Of a stretch of 64,000 bases of DNA, positions 10,941 to 23,638 are shown in pieces. The notes under the pieces are model-generated. The model had not been told where the DNA came from. It ran no database searches and worked only from the letters and a program-made list of their open reading frames with translations. The stretch comes from Aegilops tauschii subsp. strangulata (Eukaryota > Streptophyta > Magnoliopsida > Poales > Poaceae), in the NCBI RefSeq assembly GCF_002575655.3, contig NC_053041.3, forward strand, positions 376,137,054 through 376,201,053. Reading direction: 5' to 3'. A program made the position numbers and the translations under genes. Position 1 is the first letter of the stretch; the number at the start of each line of letters is the position of its first letter.

Positions 10941-11615
10941 GGCGCCTCCCACCTGGCACCACCGAACTTCCTCTCGGGCAGCGCACCAGGGGTGCGCCCC
11001 AACCACTAGTGTAGTGCATCGTTGGCTTACAAAACCCAATTCACTGGTCTTGTGCACTCTAGCTTACATGACTTGGTTTGGAAGGTATGGTCACCTCAAA
11101 GTGCAAATTCTTTGTCTGGCTTGTCACTCAAAACAGAATTTGAACGGTTGATAGACTCCAAGGCCGAGGGTGGCCTAACTATGATCGATGCCCTTCTGCA
11201 ACCAAGTGCAGAAAACGGCGACTTGTCTCATCTTCAAGTGTCGGTTCACGTGAGTTTGGAACGAGATGTTCGCTTGGCTGGATCTCAACACCATCATGGG
11301 GCCTGACATGACTTTCCAACGGTCAGGGAATGCAAATGAAAAGAAGGCTTTTTCCTCCCCGATTTATCTTGTTGTTTGGGAGATTTGGAAAGAAAGAAAT
11401 GCATGTCTTCAAAAATAAAGCAGCGCCAATGGCGGTGATGATTTGAGCTATTAAGGAGAAAGCATCGCTTTGGGTCTTGACAGGTGCCAAGCAATTAAGT
11501 AATGTAATGATGTGAGAGTAGTTCATTCGTGTTGTACTGTTGATGCGGAATGTCTAACAAAACTTTCTTCTTAATCAATGAAATGGCAAATTTTTTGCCT
11601 TGTTAAGAAAAAAAA
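10941..11615 (+). mobile_element. 5'-truncated LINE (plant L1-like) 3' end
   Basis: The C-terminal text of a plant LINE ORF2 (reverse-transcriptase zinc-binding region) is visible across frameshifts: LDLNTIMGPD-like near 11278 and VVWEIWKERNAC near 11374. It is followed by a short 3' tail with aatcaatgaaatggcaaatt and a terminal A-run (11608-11615). The left edge is uncertain. The 7-bp gtgaaag at 10933-10939 and 11617-11623 could be a target duplication. Stops and shifts make it non-functional. Truncation at the 5' end is usual for LINE insertions. Confidence 0.65.
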
Positions 11616-11623
11616 CGTGAAAG

Positions 11624-12129
11624 GCCAAAGGGGTACAGAACGGTGCAGGCTACCAAATGCAATCTTATCGTTTTCGGTGGATTGTGGGGTAACAAATTGT
11701 TCGCGATGTTCAGATTCTGGTGCATACTTCTTTTCCGATATAAAATTCCACGACATATATTCCCGGCAAATTATAGACGCGTGATGCATGGTTAAAGGCG
11801 CGTGCACTCGCGTGTGATGCGCAATTGTGCATGCGTGTGCACATAAGTCGTTGGCCAAAATGATTTGGGAGTCTCTTGATTGAGTAAAAAAGCTACCTGA
11901 CCGCATGGAATGCCATCTTCTAACATCTCTCTCAAAATAGATTTTCTCCCGCTATATAGATATAGCAACCACCCAATACATCTGAGAATTCACTACTAGG
12001 ATAGACAGCATAAACACACCCAAAAGAAATTAAAGAGAAAGAAAAAGAAACTAGTTACAACAGAGTCGGACATACGAAAACAATAATGATCCGTAGCCAC
12101 TGCGCCTTACGGAGATTTTCACCGCACTC
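11624..12129. other. Unassigned DNA
   Basis: No gene, repeat edge or signal that I can support. A stretch of purines lies near 12030. Confidence 0.4.
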
Positions 12130-13262
12130 CTAGCACTTTGGACACCGCATACCAAGCAACACCTTCAGGAAGGAACGCGACGATAACGACGATGCTGCCC
12201 GCACTGGTCCTAGGGTTTCCCCCGGTACATGGAGGGGCATGGGTGAGGCGGATACTCGACGCCCTTCAGGAAGGAACGATGGAGCCCATGGGCGTCACCG
12301 CGTCGATGCCAGCCAAACCGACAGGGATTTCTCCCGTCCGCCACACACCCACCACCCCGACTGATCTGTCGCGCTTCACCACACTTGCCGCCCACCAACA
12401 TGTGCCACCACAGTCTTGGAGTCACCGCCGCCTTCTCACCATGGAGTCCGAAGCGGGACCGATGGTTCCGAGAGGGAGCAGCCGGGAATGAGGAGCAGCA
12501 GCGCCAACAGCCACACGGGAGGGGACAACCTCCACCACCATCGGCGGTCACCGACTGGACGCGGCAAGAGGAGCAAACTAGGCACATGGGTCCGGCTGAG
12601 CTCGAAATGGCTCATGAAGCTCCCGTCGGTGCGTTGCAATGGGCGCGTCGTCGTCTCTGCACCCCCCTCCCCCGCACGAGCCGCACCTCCGTCCGCCAGA
12701 GCCGAGCCAGGACTGCCCAGACCAAGATGGGGCCCAAAAGGGCCCAGATCTGGGCCCGGCGGCGCGCTAGCCCGCCGTCAAGTCACCGCGCCACCACCTC
12801 CTCACCATCCGGATCTGCGCCGCCCGAGGGACCACGCCATCACCGGAACCGCCGTTGCCTAAGGAGAACCGCCGCGCGCCCGCGACGGGAAGACCCAATC
12901 GTAGCCGCCGGGAGCCCGAAGCCGGACCCCAGCTGCCACCCACACCGCCCGCGGCCCGCTTCGCCTGGATCCAGATCCGCCGCCCGCCCGACGCCGAAAC
13001 ACGCCCACGCACACACCTCCATGGCAGCCACCGCGCCACCCCGAGGCCCCACCGGGACGACGACCGGCCGCCGGCAGGAGCACCGTACCGGCGCCACAAG
13101 GCCCCACCATAGGTCGGTGCCACCTGCGGCAGCCGTCCCGCACCGGTCGGGGATCCGCGAGGAGGGGAAGGGTAGCCTGGCCGGCGGCGACGGGGGAGGA
13201 AGGGGCCGGATGGGAGGAGCTGGGGGCGGCGGCTAGGGTTTCCCCAAGGGCGGTCGCGGGAG
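12130..13262. other. GC- and CpG-rich block with overlapping spurious frames
   Basis: Composition changes sharply to very GC-rich, and long frames open on both strands at once (for example 12385-13236 + and 12767-13423 -). They translate to Pro/Arg/Ala/Gly-rich low-complexity text with no domain. The block ends at ggcggctagggtttcccc. Such blocks in grasses are often gene 5' ends or 5' regions of LINEs or DNA transposons that captured gene leaders. I cannot tell which, and I see no downstream coding exon on either strand. Confidence 0.5.
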
Positions 13263-13263
13263 C

Positions 13264-13325
13264 GGCTCGTGTGTGTGTGTGGTGTGTGTGTGTCTCTCTG
13301 TGTGTGTGGGGGTGTGGGGGGGATC
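13264..13325. repeat. GT/GGT-rich microsatellite
   Basis: Alternating GT runs interrupted by CTCTCT and ending in a G-run, at the right edge of the GC-rich block. Confidence 0.85.
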
Positions 13326-14593
13326 TGTTTTGTCCAAGCGACACTGGGAAGGTCGAGCGGCTGGTGCCTCTTGTACCAACAAAACGATGGGTCAAATCCC
13401 AAAAGAAAGGCTTTGTTGTCCAAGTGCTATGTTACCGTTGGTTGACTGCCCGATCGATCTCCATATACCACCAGTTTTTTCCGCCTCACTCGATGTGCTT
13501 GGCTTGCCCACTTGTTCCTCTATCTCTCTCTTCTTCGCAGCCTCACGTGATCCTCGAAATTAAAGGAAAGAGAAAGCGATGGCAACCACAAAAGCGCAAA
13601 GCAAAGCCACGAAAAACACACGTTCAAAGCTATACGACGATAAAAAGCTAGAGAGAGAAGAGGGAGAAAGAAGACAGGTGAAAACGGACGAGCCCGGGAC
13701 AAGCTTCTTCTACAAGCCTGTCATCTTTCAAAGTTCCCCCCTCTCTCTCTCTGGGGATAGAACGCAAGTGCATTGCATTGTCCTCGCATTGTTGTTTTCG
13801 TGTCCCGCCCGGCACTGTGGCGTGCGCTGCTAGTGATATGATATGTACAGGACAGTACACGTGGGTGTGGTGCCTAGTGAGATCATCTTTTTTCCATGTA
13901 GAGGGCGATGGAATTATTGATGGGAGACAAGTAGAGGATGCGCATGAACGGGACATTAGTCACTTTTCGCTTGGTGAACGTCCGTTGGGTATGGAGCTGG
14001 ATCAAATGGACCCTTTCTTTTTCTAACAGATTGTAGATTGCTTATTACTACACTAGCAAGCGGAAGGCGCGGCGTACGAGCCTGTCGTTGGCTAAACTGC
14101 GGCTTAATTTGTTGGTTGAGCGTGTTTATTTTTTGTTTAAGTTTTAATAAGTAGTGATAAAGGTTACGAACTGCCGAAAAGAGTACAAATTGTTGGGTCG
14201 ATTACAAATCTGATGGCATACATAAAAAAATGAATGGATGAGTACAATAAAGCGAACATTGATAGTAAAATGAAAATAACCAGATTTTGCAGTTGATTTT
14301 CTTAGCATCTAGTTTTAGTATATTAATTTAGCTTGATAGTTGTCAGCGCACATTATCCTCCAGTGATTTGCTCCCTTCCGCTTATCCACTTCACTCATGA
14401 TGCGCCAAAAAATATCATAGATGCCAATAAACCAAATGCTATCTCAACAACATAATGAACATGTGAATTCCATCATGTTTAGCATACTTTAGACACATTT
14501 GATTTATTTCACAGAAGCAAATAGAATTAGTCAGTGTAGTAAGAAAGAAGAGCCGAAGGACTTTGAATATACACAAGATAATGCAAAAACAAT
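13326..14593. other. Unassigned low-copy-looking DNA
   Basis: No coding frame longer than chance and no repeat edge recognised. A CT run (13738-13753) is the only simple repeat. Confidence 0.4.
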
Positions 14594-14783
14594 CGATAAT
14601 CCACCTCTGAGCCCGGTGAACAGTAACACCATAAAAATAGAAAAATCTGAAAAAGAACTGCAAGCAAGATGCGCATGTGCATGGTGTCCGTGCAAAATTT
14701 GATTAAGTTTGGACATTCGAGGAGCGCGCGGCAAAAAAGATAAAATCGGGCGTGTGAATTTTTTTGGATTTTTTTCTATTTTT

Positions 14784-14920
14784 TGTTAGAGTTATATTAT
14801 TGATGTTTTTTGGCCTTTTGTATTCTAGTCTCCTGGCATTCTCCTCTAGCCTTTTGACATCTTCATGTATGTGTATATATGTTGGCTTTGGTTTCTGATA
14901 TTACAAGTTGCTTGATAACA
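14784..14920 (+). mobile_element. K1 5' LTR
   Basis: 137 bp from TGTTAGAGTTATATT to TTGATAACA. The next bases are the primer site. Confidence 0.93.
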
Positions 14921-14935
14921 TGGTATCATTGCCTA
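14921..14935 (+). promoter_or_regulatory. K1 primer binding site
   Basis: tggtatcattgcc directly after the LTR, complementary in its first eight bases to the 3' end of initiator methionine tRNA, as in plant Copia elements. Confidence 0.8.
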
Positions 14936-15599
14936 GGTTTTAGATCATCCCGTGACGCCGCAACTCGTCTATCATTCCGATCGGATTTTTTTCCGGTCTG
15001 CTCATCTTCTCTCGTTGCTGCCGCTGCTCATCTGGACTCCACCAGCCTTTCTCCGCCTGCTGGTCTTCCGCAGCAGTCTCCACGACGTTGCTGGTCGCCG
15101 GACCGGTCCCTGGCCGTCGCGCTTCAGGACGTGCTACTCGCCGGATCAGCTTCTCTCCAATGTCTCTGGTCGTCCGCTCTCCGGTCGTCCGCGCCGCCCG
15201 GGTCGCCATCGGCCATCCGCGCCGCCCGGCCCCGGCCCACCAGATCCTGGGCGCTGCCTACTCCCGTCCAGCTGCTCCACCGGCCGCTGCTTCTTACGCG
15301 TGCGCGTGCGCTCGATTTCGAGCCAGTGCGTGCTGTTCTCCCTGCCGATTCGATCGAGCCACCCACCAAATCTGTTTTCCAAGGATAGTTTTGTCTGTTC
15401 GGCTGGGCTCTTTGCTCTGAGGCTGGGCTAAGTTCGCGTAGGCTGCCTTTTGTCAGTTCGTTCGTTTTGGCTGAGCTGCTTTGTCCAATTACCTACTCAT
15501 AAAAAAAATGCCGCTATCGTCCGATGTTCCCTATATTGATCCTGTCTTGCAAACTTGCCGTCTCTAGGATGCTCGTCCACATGTGACGTTGCCCCCTCC

Positions 15600-16080
15600 G
15601 TCCTCCACACGGGGATGTGGTGGTCGCTCTTCCACAACTCCTCTCGTGGCTTCCGACCGCGGCTATGGTCACTCTTCGTCAACTCGTTTGATGACTTCCG
15701 CACATGATGATGGGCGCTTTACATCGTCTCTCACGGCGGCGGCCGTATGTGGTGGTGGTTACTCTTCGTCGACTTCGTCGGTGACTTTCACATGCCACTC
15801 TCCGTCGCTCAGTGCATTGAGTGTGGTTTCCGCGCACGGCGGTGGCCGCTCTACGTCAACTCCTCTTGCGGCTTCCGCGCGCGGCAGTGACCGCTCTACG
15901 CCGACTTCTATCGCGGCTTCCGCGCGCGGCGGTGACCGCTCTATGTCGACTCCTCTTTCGCGGCCTCCGCGCGCGACGGTGACCGCTCTACGTCGACTCC
16001 TTTTGCGGTTTTCGCGCACGACGATGACTGCTCTGTGTCGACTCGCTACTCTCGGTCGACTCTACACACGGCTTCCACGG
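15600..16080 (+). repeat. Imperfect 45-47 bp tandem repeat in K1 gag region
   Basis: Variants of gcggcttccgcgcgcggc followed by ggtgaccgctctacgtcgac recur at about 15827, 15868, 15913, 15960 and 16005, with more diverged units upstream. In the 15583-16203 frame they read as repeats like AASARGGDRSMSTP. That frame differs from the pol frame. Confidence 0.8.
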
Positions 16081-18670
16081 AAAGTGGCGACTGCTCATCG
16101 TCGGCCTCTTCTGTCATGTCCCTGTCTGCGCATGAGATTGCGCAGCTGCGATGTCTGCTTGCTTCTTGGGATTCTTCACCGAGAGGTTCTGCATGTTCCG
16201 TGACTGACTCTTCTGGCACTGAGAAACCACCTTCTACCCATTCAGGTACATCCCCATGGATTCTTGATACTGGAGCATCTTTCCATATGACTTATGATTC
16301 TTCTACTTTGACCTCCATTTGACCCGTCGAGTCTCCCATTCATGTTCTTACAGCTGATGGCACTCCCCTCTCTGTAGCTAGTCGAGGCACTCTTAGCACT
16401 TCTTCATTTCATGTTCCCTCTGTAGCTCATGTTCCTCGACTTATCATGCAGCTCATATCTGGTGGTCAGATTATTGACTCTAGTTGTAGGGTCATTCTCG
16501 ACTTTGATTCGTGTTCTGTTCAGGATCGTCGCACGGGTGCTCTGCTTGGTGCTGGCCCTCGACGCTCTGATGGTCTCTGGGAGCTTGACTGGCTTCGTCT
16601 TCCCTCCGCTGCCACTGTCGCCAGTCTCACAGCCCCTGTTGCTGCATCTACCAGCTCTTTTCAACAGTGGCATCATCGTCTTGGCCATTTATGTGGTTCT
16701 CGCCTCTCGTCTTTGGTTCATCGCAGTGTTCTGGGGTCTGTCTCCAGTAACGCTTCGTTGGATTGTCTGGGTTGTGGACTTGGTAAGCAGATTCAGCTGC
16801 CCTACCCTCACAGTGAATCAGTGTCTGAGCGTCCTTTTGATCTCGTTCACTCTGATGTTTGGGGTCCGGCTCCCTTCACTTCGAAAGGGGGTCATCGCTA
16901 CTATATTATCTTTATAGACGATTTTTCTCGGTACACTTGGATCTATTTCATGTCTTCTTGTAGTGAGGTTTTATCTATATACAAAAAATGTGCTGCCATG
17001 GTTCATACCCAGTTTTCCACTTCTATTCGTGTTTTTCGCGCAGATTCAGCCGGTGAGTATATCTCTCATGCGCTGCGAGGATTTCTTGCTGAGCAGGGTA
17101 CTCTTACTCAGTTCTCTTTCCCTGGTGCTCATGCTCAGAATGGTGCGGCTGAGCGCAAGCATCGTCACCTTCTTGAGACGGCGCGTGCGATGATGATCGC
17201 CGCCTCTCTTCCGCCTCACTTTTGGGCTGAGGCTGTTACCACTTCCACCTAGCTCATCAACATTCAGCCTTCTACTGCTCTACAGGGTGGTATTCCTCTC
17301 GAGCGTCTTTCTGGTCATCCTCCGGATTATTCGGCGCTTCGTCTGTTTGGTTGCGTTTGCTATGTTTTGCTTGCCCCTCGTGAACGCGCCAAACTGACCG
17401 CTCAGTCTGTTGAGTGTGTCTTTCTTGGATACAGTGATGAGCATAAGGGCTATCGGTGTTGGGATCCTGTCGGTCGCCGGATGCGTATTTCTCAGATGTG
17501 ACGTTTGATGAGTCTCGTCCCTTCTACCCGCGTCCATCCTCCTCGGCTTTTTCAGCGGAGGACATCTCATTTCTTACGTTTCCGGATACACCTTCCTCTG
17601 TGCCTAGTATTCCTATTCCTCGTCCTGCTGTTGCAGATCCGACACTGTCCTCTCATACGGATTCTTCTCCCTCATCGCATGACTCTCCATCTTCATCACC
17701 GATATCTTCCCCTTCTCTACCTTCATCATCGATACCTTCCCCTTCTCCACCTTCATCGCCGATACATTCCTCGTCTCCACCTCCAGTGATTCCACCTCTT
17801 CCCTCCTTTCCTTTCCATTATACTCGCCGTCCACGTGTTGTGGATAAATCCACTGACGTGCCATCTACTTCTGGTGCATCGTCCTCCTCATCCCAGCCGA
17901 CTTATGGTCTACGGGCTCGGCCTCGCCCTCCCACTTATCGCTATTCTCCTAGTCGATATGGTCTTTCGGTTGTACTTGAGCCTACCTCTTATCGTGATGC
18001 TGTTGTTTCATCCTGAATGGCAGTTTGCGATGGCAGAGGAGCTTGCTGCTCTCGAGCGCACCGGCACGTGGGATCTTGTTTCTCTTCCTCCCGGTGTTCG
18101 TCCCATCACTTGTAAGTGGGTCTACAAGGCTAAGACTCGCTCCGATGGTTCTCTTGAGCGTTATAAAGCTCGTCTTGTGGCTAGTGGCTTTCAGCAGGAG
18201 CATGGTCGTGATTACGATGAGCCATTTGCTCCTGTGGCCCATATGACTACTATTCGCACACTTCTCGCTGTGGCCTCTATTCGCCATTGGTCAGTTTCTC
18301 AGCTTGATGTTAAAAATGCTTTTCTTAATGGTGAGTTGCATGAGGAGGTTTATATGCAGCCACCACCCGGGTATTCTGTTCCTGATGGCATGGTATGCCA
18401 TCTTCGTTGCTCTCTTTATGGCCTTAAGCAAGCCCCTCGCGCCTGGTTTGAGCGTTTTGCCTTTGTGGTGACCGCTGCTGGTTTTTCAGCGAGTGCTCAT
18501 GATCCGGCACTGTTTGTTCACCTTTTAGCTCGTGGTCGGACTCTTCTTCTTCTATATGTTGATGACATGATCATCACTGGCGACGACCCTGAGTACATTG
18601 CCTTTGTCAAGGCCCGTCTCAGTGAGCAGTTTCTTATGTCCGATCTTGGTCCTCTTCGTTACTTTCTTGG

Positions 18671-20190
18671 TGATAACCCACAAGTATAGGGGATCAATTG
18701 TAGCCTCTTTCGATAAGTAAGAGTGTCGAACCCAACGAGGAGCTAAAGGCAGAACAAATATTCCCTCAAGTTCTATCGACCACCGATACAACTCTACGCA
18801 CGCTTGACGTTCGCTTTACCTAGAACAAGTATGAAACTAGAAGTACTTTGTAGGCGTTGTTGGATAGGTTTGCAAGAATATAAAGAGCACGTAAATAAAA
18901 AGTAGGAGCTATTTAGATGAAGGAGAAATAAAGTAAATATAGCGAGTGTGGAAAAGTGGTGGTAGGAGTTGCGAAATTGTCCCTAAGCAATTGACTACTT
19001 TACTAGACCGATAGCAAGTTTTATGTGGGAGAGGCCACTGCTAGCATGTCATCCCTGACTTGGAATTCCATGCACTTATGATTGGAACTATTAGCAAGCG
19101 TCCGCAACTACTAATGTTCATTAAGGTAAAACCCAACCATAGCATTAAGATATATTGGTCCCCCTTCAATCCCGTATGCATCAATTTCTATGCTAGGTTG
19201 AAGCTTCTGTCACTCTTGCCCTCCAATACATAGTCTTATCAACATACAACTAACCCTATGGTGTGATCCACGCGCGCGATCATATGATGGCACCAAAGGA
19301 TAGCAACATAACCACAAGCAAATTAAATCAATCATAGCAATTCATCAACCACCGATAGGACAACGAAAATCTACTCAGACATCATAGGATGACAACACAT
19401 CATTGGATAATAATATGAAGCATAAAGCACCATGTTAAAGTAAAGGGTACAGCGGGTTGCGGGAGAGTGGACCGCTGTAGATAGAGGGGGGAAGGTGATG
19501 GAGATGTTGGTGAAGATGGCAGAGGTGTTGGTGAAGATCGCGGTGATGATGATGGTGGCCACGGCAGCGTTCCGGCGCCACCGGAAGAGAGGGGGAGAAG
19601 GGCCCCCTTCTTATTCTTCTTCCTTCACCTCCTCCCTAGATGGGAGAGGGGTTTCCCCTCTAGTCCATGGTCTTCATGGCGTGGGAGGGGCGAGAGCCCC
19701 TCCAAGATTGGATCTGTCTCTCTGTCTCTCTCTGTTTCTGCGTTCTGATATTCTGCCCTTTCACCGTTTCGTATATATATGGAGATCCGTAACTCCGATT
19801 GGATTGAAACCTTCACCGAGATTTTTTTCTTCTGAAAATTAGCTTTCTTTCGGCCAAAGAAGAGCAGCAACCGCCTTACGGGTGGCCCACGAGGGTCAGG
19901 GGCGCGCCCCCTGCCTCGTGGCCACCTCGGGCACCGTCTCGCATTGATTCTTCTTCCCATATTCTCCAAATATTCCAAAAATATTCTCCGTCCGTTTTTA
20001 TCCCGTTTGGATTCTGTTTGATATGGGGTTTCTGCAAAACATAAAGCATGCAACAAACATGAACTGGCACTGGGCACTGGATCAATATGTTAGTCCCCAA
20101 AATAATATAAAAAGTTGCCAAAAGTATATGAAAGTTGTATAATATTGGCATGGAACAATCAAAAATTATAGATACGACGGAGACGTATCA
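18671..20190 (-). mobile_element. G3 3' LTR
   Basis: Plus-strand text TGATAACCCACAAGTATAGG to GACGGAGACGTATCA. On the minus strand it starts TGATACGTCTCCGTCG. Confidence 0.95.
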
Positions 20191-20210
20191 GCATCCCCAA
20201 GCTTAATTCC
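20191..20210 (-). promoter_or_regulatory. G3 polypurine tract
   Basis: Minus-strand text ggaattaagcttggggatgc ends exactly at the 3' LTR. It is the expected second-strand primer. Confidence 0.75.
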
Positions 20211-21914
20211 TACTCGTCCTCGAGTAGGTAAATGATTAAAAAGATAATTTTTGATGTGGAATGCTACCTAGCATAATCTTGATCACATAATCTAATCATG
20301 GCATGAATATTAAGACACGAGTGATTCAAAGCAATAGTCTATCATTTGACATAAAAACAATAATACTTCGAGCCTACTAATAAAGCAATCATGTCTTTTC
20401 AAAATAACAAGGCCAAAGAAAGTTATCCCTACAAAATCATATAGTCTGGCTATGCTCCATCTTCACCACACAAAATATTCAAATCATGCACAACCCTGAT
20501 GACAAGCCGAGCAATTTTTTCATACTTTTTTAACGCGCTTCAGCCTTTTCAACCCTCACGCAATACATGAGCGCAAGCCATGGATATAGCACTATGGGTG
20601 GAATAGAATATGATGGTGGGTGTTATGTGGAGAAGACAAAAAAAGAAAGTCTCACATTGACGCGGCTAATCAACGGGCTATGGAGATGCCCATCAATTGA
20701 TGTCAATGTGAGGAGTAGGGATTGCCATGCAACGGATGCACTAGAGCTATAAGTATATGAAAGCTCAAACTGAAACTAAGTGGGTGTGCATTCAACTTGC
20801 TTGCTCATGAAGACCTAGGGCATTTGAGGAAGCCCATCGTTGGAATATACAAGCCAAGTTCTATAATGAAAATTCCCACTAGTATATGAAAGTTATAACT
20901 CAAGAGACTCTCTATCATGAAGAACATGGTGCTACTTTGAAGCACAACTGTGATAAAAGGATAGTAACATTGCCTTTTTTTTGAATGGGCTTCTTTGGCC
21001 CCCTTTTTTATTTAGGCTTCTTTGGCCTCTTTTTTTTTCTTGGGGCAATGCTCTAATAATGATGATCATCACACTTTTATTTACTTACAACTTGATATTA
21101 CAACTCGATACTAGAACAAAGATATGACTCTATATGAATGCCTCTGGCAGTGTACCAGGATGTGCAATGATCTAGCATAGCAATGACATCAAAAAACGGA
21201 CAAGCCATGAAAACATCATGCTAGCCATCTTACGATCATGCAAAGCAATATGACAATAAATGCTCAAGTCATGTATATGATGATGATGGAAGTTGCATCG
21301 CAATATATCTCGGAATGGCTATGGAAATGCCATGATAGGTAGGTATGGTGGCTGTTTTGAGGAAGATATAATGAGGCTTATATGTGATAGAGCATATCGT
21401 ATCACGGGGTTTGGATGCACCGGCGAAGTTTGCACCCACTCTCGAGGTGAGAAAGGGCAATGCACGGTACCGAAGAGGCTAGCAATGATGGAAGGGTGAG
21501 AGTGCGTATAATCCATGGACTCACATTAGCTATAAATAACTCATATACTTATTGCAAAAGTTTATTAGCCCTCGAAGCAAAGTACTACTACGCATGCCCC
21601 TAGGGGGATAGATTGGTAGAAAAAGACCATCGCTCGTCCCCGACCGCCACTCATAAGGAAGACAATCAATAAATACTTCATGCTCCGACTTCGTTACATA
21701 ACGGTTCACCATATGTGCATGCTACGGGAATCACAAACCTCAACACAAGTATTTCTACTAATCCACAATTACCCACTAGCATGACTCTAATATTACCATC
21801 TTTATATCGCAAAACTATTGCAAGGAATCAAACATATCATATTCAGTGATCTACAAGTTTTATGTAGGATTTTATGACTAACCATGTGAATGACCAATTC
21901 CTGTCATTTCTCTA
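20211..21914. other. G3 interior, non-coding part
   Basis: AT-rich sequence between the gag-like gene and the 3' LTR, where pol would lie in an autonomous element. No frame resembles a pol domain on either strand. Confidence 0.7.
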
Positions 21915-22135
21915 AATAGATATAAGTGAAGCAAGAGAGTTAATTTCTTTCTACAAAAGATGTGCCCACGCTCTAACAAATATAAGTGAAGCAAAAGAGC
22001 ATTCTACAAATGGCGGTTTTCTATGTAAAGAGAAACATGCAATCCAAACTTCAAATGATATAAGTGAAGCACATGAAGCATTTTATAAAGCCATACTCAA
22101 AAGATATAAGTGAAGTGCATATAGCATTCTATAAA
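21915..22135. repeat. Degenerate repeat around gatataagtgaagca
   Basis: Four spaced copies of (ga)tataagtgaagc(a) at about 21919, 21979, 22060 and 22101, three of them followed by gcattctata-like or gcattttata text. An old, imperfect tandem repeat within G3. Confidence 0.7.
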
Positions 22136-22272
22136 TAAACCAAGGACTATCTCATATCAGCATGGTGCATAAAAGAAAAGTGAAAACTAAATGCAAAAGA
22201 CGCTCCAAGATTTGCACATATCGCATGAACGAAACGAATCCGAAAACATACCGATACTTGTTGAAGAAAGAG

Positions 22273-22357
22273 GGGATGCCTTCCGGGGCATCCCCAAGCT
22301 TAGACGCTTGAGTGTCCTTGAATATTTACTTGGGGTGCCTTGGGCATCCCCAAGCTT
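22273..22357 (-). promoter_or_regulatory. Two internal copies of the G3 polypurine motif
   Basis: gcatccccaagctt, identical to the motif abutting the 3' LTR, recurs at 22288-22301 and 22344-22357. The first sits in a hairpin, ggggatgcc ttcc ggggcatcccc (22273-22294). They could act as extra plus-strand primers. This is inference. Confidence 0.5.
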
Positions 22358-23638
22358 GAGCTCTTGCCTCTCTTCCTTCTTCTCACACCGAGACCTCCTC
22401 GATCCTCGAACACTTCATCCACACAAAACTTCAACAGAAAACTCGGTAAGATCCGTTAATAAAGAAAATCACTACTCTAAGTACTGTTGCAAACCAATTC
22501 ATATTTTGTTTTGGCATTGTAGCTACTGTAATATAACTTTTTCATGGCTTAATCCACTGATATAAATTGATAGTTTCATCAAACAAGCAAACTATGCATC
22601 AAAAACAGAATCTGTCTAAAACAGAACAGTCTGTAATAATCTGAACATTCACCATACTTATGATACTTGAAAAATTCTGCCAAAATTAGTAAAAATAAAA
22701 ACTTTGTATAGAAAGACAGTGAAAAAAGAATCATAACCGTTTGACGTTCCAGCAAAAAATTAAAAATCGCGCACTACAGCCAAAGTTTCTGTCCTGCACC
22801 GCACAAACCAACAAGCATTGTAAACATCCTAAAGGCAAACCTTGGCACATTATTATTATTATAATACAATGGAATTGTACAAGGGGATAATTATTTTTGT
22901 TGAAAAAGTTTCTGTAATCAAGATTCACAAAGTTTCCCTGAGCATGAACAGAGTTCAAGGACGTCCCCCACTTTCACAATGCTCATCCATCTCACTTTCA
23001 CTTTTCTTTTTGAAAAGTTTTGGGTTCCCCTCTTTATTTTTTTGTTTTTAAACTATATAAAAGCACACAACAGAAATAAATGACTCTCTAAAACTTCCGG
23101 GTTGTCTCCCTGGTAACGCTTTCTTTAAAGCCATTAAGCTAAGCATATAGTGTTCAAGTAGTGAATCCACCCGGATCCCAAGGTATATCAAAGCCAATTT
23201 TAATTAACAATGATTTGGCATTTAGTAGTGAGCACAAAGCAACATATATCATACAATGACGAAGTCTAACTCTCTTCCTATGCATCGGCATGTCATAAAA
23301 GAACAATTCATGCACACATAGTAAAGGCCAATGCATAGTATAAACAGTTTCTTACAATTTTATCGTATTGGAAACATAGAGAGGTGGAGATGTAGTTCCT
23401 CTCTCATAATAATTGCAAGTAGAAGCAGCAAGCACATGCATATTATATCTATCAAAATCATCATGTGCAACGGTAGAAGGCAACCCATCAACATAATCCT
23501 TAATAAAGGCAAACTTCTCCGATATAGTGTAGTCGGGAGAATTCAAAAAGATAATAGGACTATCATGCGTGGGTGCAATAGCAACAATTTCATGTTTAAC
23601 ATAAGGAACTATAGAAAGTTCATCTCCATAAGCATAAT
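22358..23638. other. G3 interior between internal motifs and gag-like gene
   Basis: Mostly AT-rich, no pol-like frame. The part next to 23638 continues the 3' side of the gag-like gene. Confidence 0.6.

Noticed and set aside
12385..13236. 283-residue Pro/Arg-rich frame and its antisense partners
   Set aside because: Very high GC removes stop codons in every frame. The text is low complexity with no domain or splice support.
14879..15388. 169-residue frame at the start of K1
   Set aside because: It begins inside the K1 LTR, crosses the primer site and has no capsid signature.
19495..19842. 115-residue frame, repeated at 25443-25775
   Set aside because: Both copies are LTR sequence of G3 and lie on the strand opposite to its transcription.
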